From: an uncultured Saprospiraceae bacterium
Lineage (GTDB): Bacteria > Bacteroidota > Bacteroidia > Chitinophagales > Saprospiraceae
Length of the DNA: 5,604 nt
Direction: 5' to 3'
Assembly: GCA_937930625.1 (NCBI GenBank)
Contig: CALHBW010000193.1
Span: 1 to 5,604, forward strand
The notes beneath the pieces were generated by a model, which worked only from the letters and a program-made list of their open reading frames with translations, was not told where the DNA came from and did no database searches. Positions within the stretch are counted from its first letter, which is position 1. Every line of letters begins with the position of its first letter. The translations under genes were made by a program, and so were the position numbers. Shown here in pieces: positions 5,035 to 5,604 of the stretch.

Positions 5035-5129
5035 TGCTACAATGCTACAATGCTGTAATGCGATAATGCTACAATGTCCGCGTAATAATCATTGTAGCAT
5101 TATCGCATTACATTCACTCATTCACACAT
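5033..5129. repeat. 8-base-period quasi-palindrome with 23-bp perfect stem
   Basis: The left arm (5033-5080) is six 8-base units around AATGCTAC, beginning within the stop codon of the preceding exbD. The right arm starts at 5090 with units CATTGTAG, CATTATCG, CATTACAT, then changes to a different 8-base series (TCACTCAT, TCACACAT, to 5129). Positions 5054-5076 pair perfectly with 5090-5112 (23 bp), with a 13-base loop. The AATGCTAC series contains many ATGs in frame with the next gene, which produces a spurious N-terminal extension. Confidence 0.88.
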
Positions 5130-5149
5130 TCAAAATTCACTCATTGATT

Positions 5150-5587
5150 ATGGCTAAATTAAAAAGTAAACCAAAACGCAGTCGTCCCACAATTTCGACA
5201 GCATCATTGCCTGATATTATTTTTATATTACTATTCTTTTTTATGGTAGTTGCTATTATTCGGGAAGATAATCTGTTGGTGAAAATCACACCACCCAAAG
5301 CCACTGAATTGCAAAAACTCGGCAGAAATGATGAAATCAACCATATTTATGTCGGGCATCCTGTCACCCCAGAAGCAGGTACTGCACCGCGTATTCAACT
5401 AAATGACGCATTTGCTGATGTTGATGATATTCAACGATTTGTTGCAGCTCATCCACAGAAACATTCGACGACCTTGCACATAGATGAGCAAGTCACAATG
5501 GGCATCGTCACAGATGTGAAAACCGAACTGCGACGTGCAAACGCGCTAAAAGTGCATTATGCAAGCAAAAAGAAAACGGAAGAATAA
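5150..5587 (+). CDS. exbD: ExbD, type B, second copy
   Basis: This 145-residue paralogue of the gene at 3874 has a basic N-terminus (MAKLKSKPKRSRPT), then one transmembrane helix with Asp22. Residues 15-34 are identical to 15-34 of the first B copy, although 11 of 20 codons differ synonymously. ATELQKL (51-57), APRIQLND (79-86) and VTMGIVTDVKTELR (115-128) are also kept. It is 12 residues shorter, with losses in the loop before APRIQLND and in the charged helix region. The reading frame is open to 5042, but that extension is encoded by the AATGCTAC repeat. I place the start at 5150, which aligns the N-terminus with the first copy and restores the ATTATGGC context. It ends 17 bases before the window edge with no terminator seen, so the transcript may continue, possibly into a tonB gene. 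Confidence 0.92.
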   Translation: MAKLKSKPKRSRPTISTASLPDIIFILLFFFMVVAIIREDNLLVKITPPKATELQKLGRNDEINHIYVGHPVTPEAGTAPRIQLNDAFADVDDIQRFVAAHPQKHSTTLHIDEQVTMGIVTDVKTELRRANALKVHYASKKKTEE

Positions 5588-5604
5588 TAATATTTTACAT
5601 ATTC

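Noticed and set aside
5042..5149. N-terminal extension of the last exbD starting at 5042
   Set aside because: It is encoded by the AATGCTAC repeat palindrome. The paralogue at 3874 aligns from the ATG at 5150, and the extension adds cysteine-rich sequence with no family match.

Overview
The window looks like chromosomal DNA of a Bacteroidota bacterium, possibly Saprospiria or a related class (inference). It is AT-rich, the genes lack Shine-Dalgarno sequences, the tRNA lacks an encoded CCA, and the gene order ExbB, small membrane protein, ExbD, ExbD is one I associate with this phylum. All genes lie on the + strand.

Layout. Positions 1-132 are a large imperfect palindrome, followed by a fatty-acid-hydroxylase family membrane enzyme (182-844) with its own terminator (854-879). 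Positions 880-1245 hold no gene, only AT-rich DNA and a repeat palindrome. A tRNA-Ser(GGA) follows (1246-1333), then about 330 bases with two further repeat palindromes. From 1666 to 5587 the window is a TonB-type energy-transduction cluster: ExbB (1666-2523), a four-helix small membrane protein (2637-3098), and four ExbD-like proteins (3191-3730, 3874-4347, 4504-5034, 5150-5587). A strong intrinsic terminator at 4373-4407 divides the cluster into exbB-orf-exbD-exbD and a second exbD-exbD unit.

How the genes work together. ExbB forms the inner-membrane proton channel. ExbD contributes the single transmembrane helix with the proton-carrying aspartate and a periplasmic domain that drives TonB. 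The four ExbDs fall into two types, A (3191 and 4504) and B (3874 and 5150), in the order A-B, terminator, A'-B'. This is a tandem duplication of an ExbD pair, with one ExbB in view. The transmembrane segments are unchanged between copies although about half their codons differ synonymously, so all four copies appear to be under selection. No tonB is visible; it may lie downstream.

The other notable feature is the non-coding DNA. Almost every spacer carries a quasi-palindrome whose two arms are short tandem repeats with a 6, 7, 8 or 9 base period. The sequence differs at each locus while the architecture is the same. Three 8-base-period examples sit between genes of the exb cluster, each ending 20-30 bases before an exbD start. 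The only exbD spacer without one is the spacer that carries the terminator.
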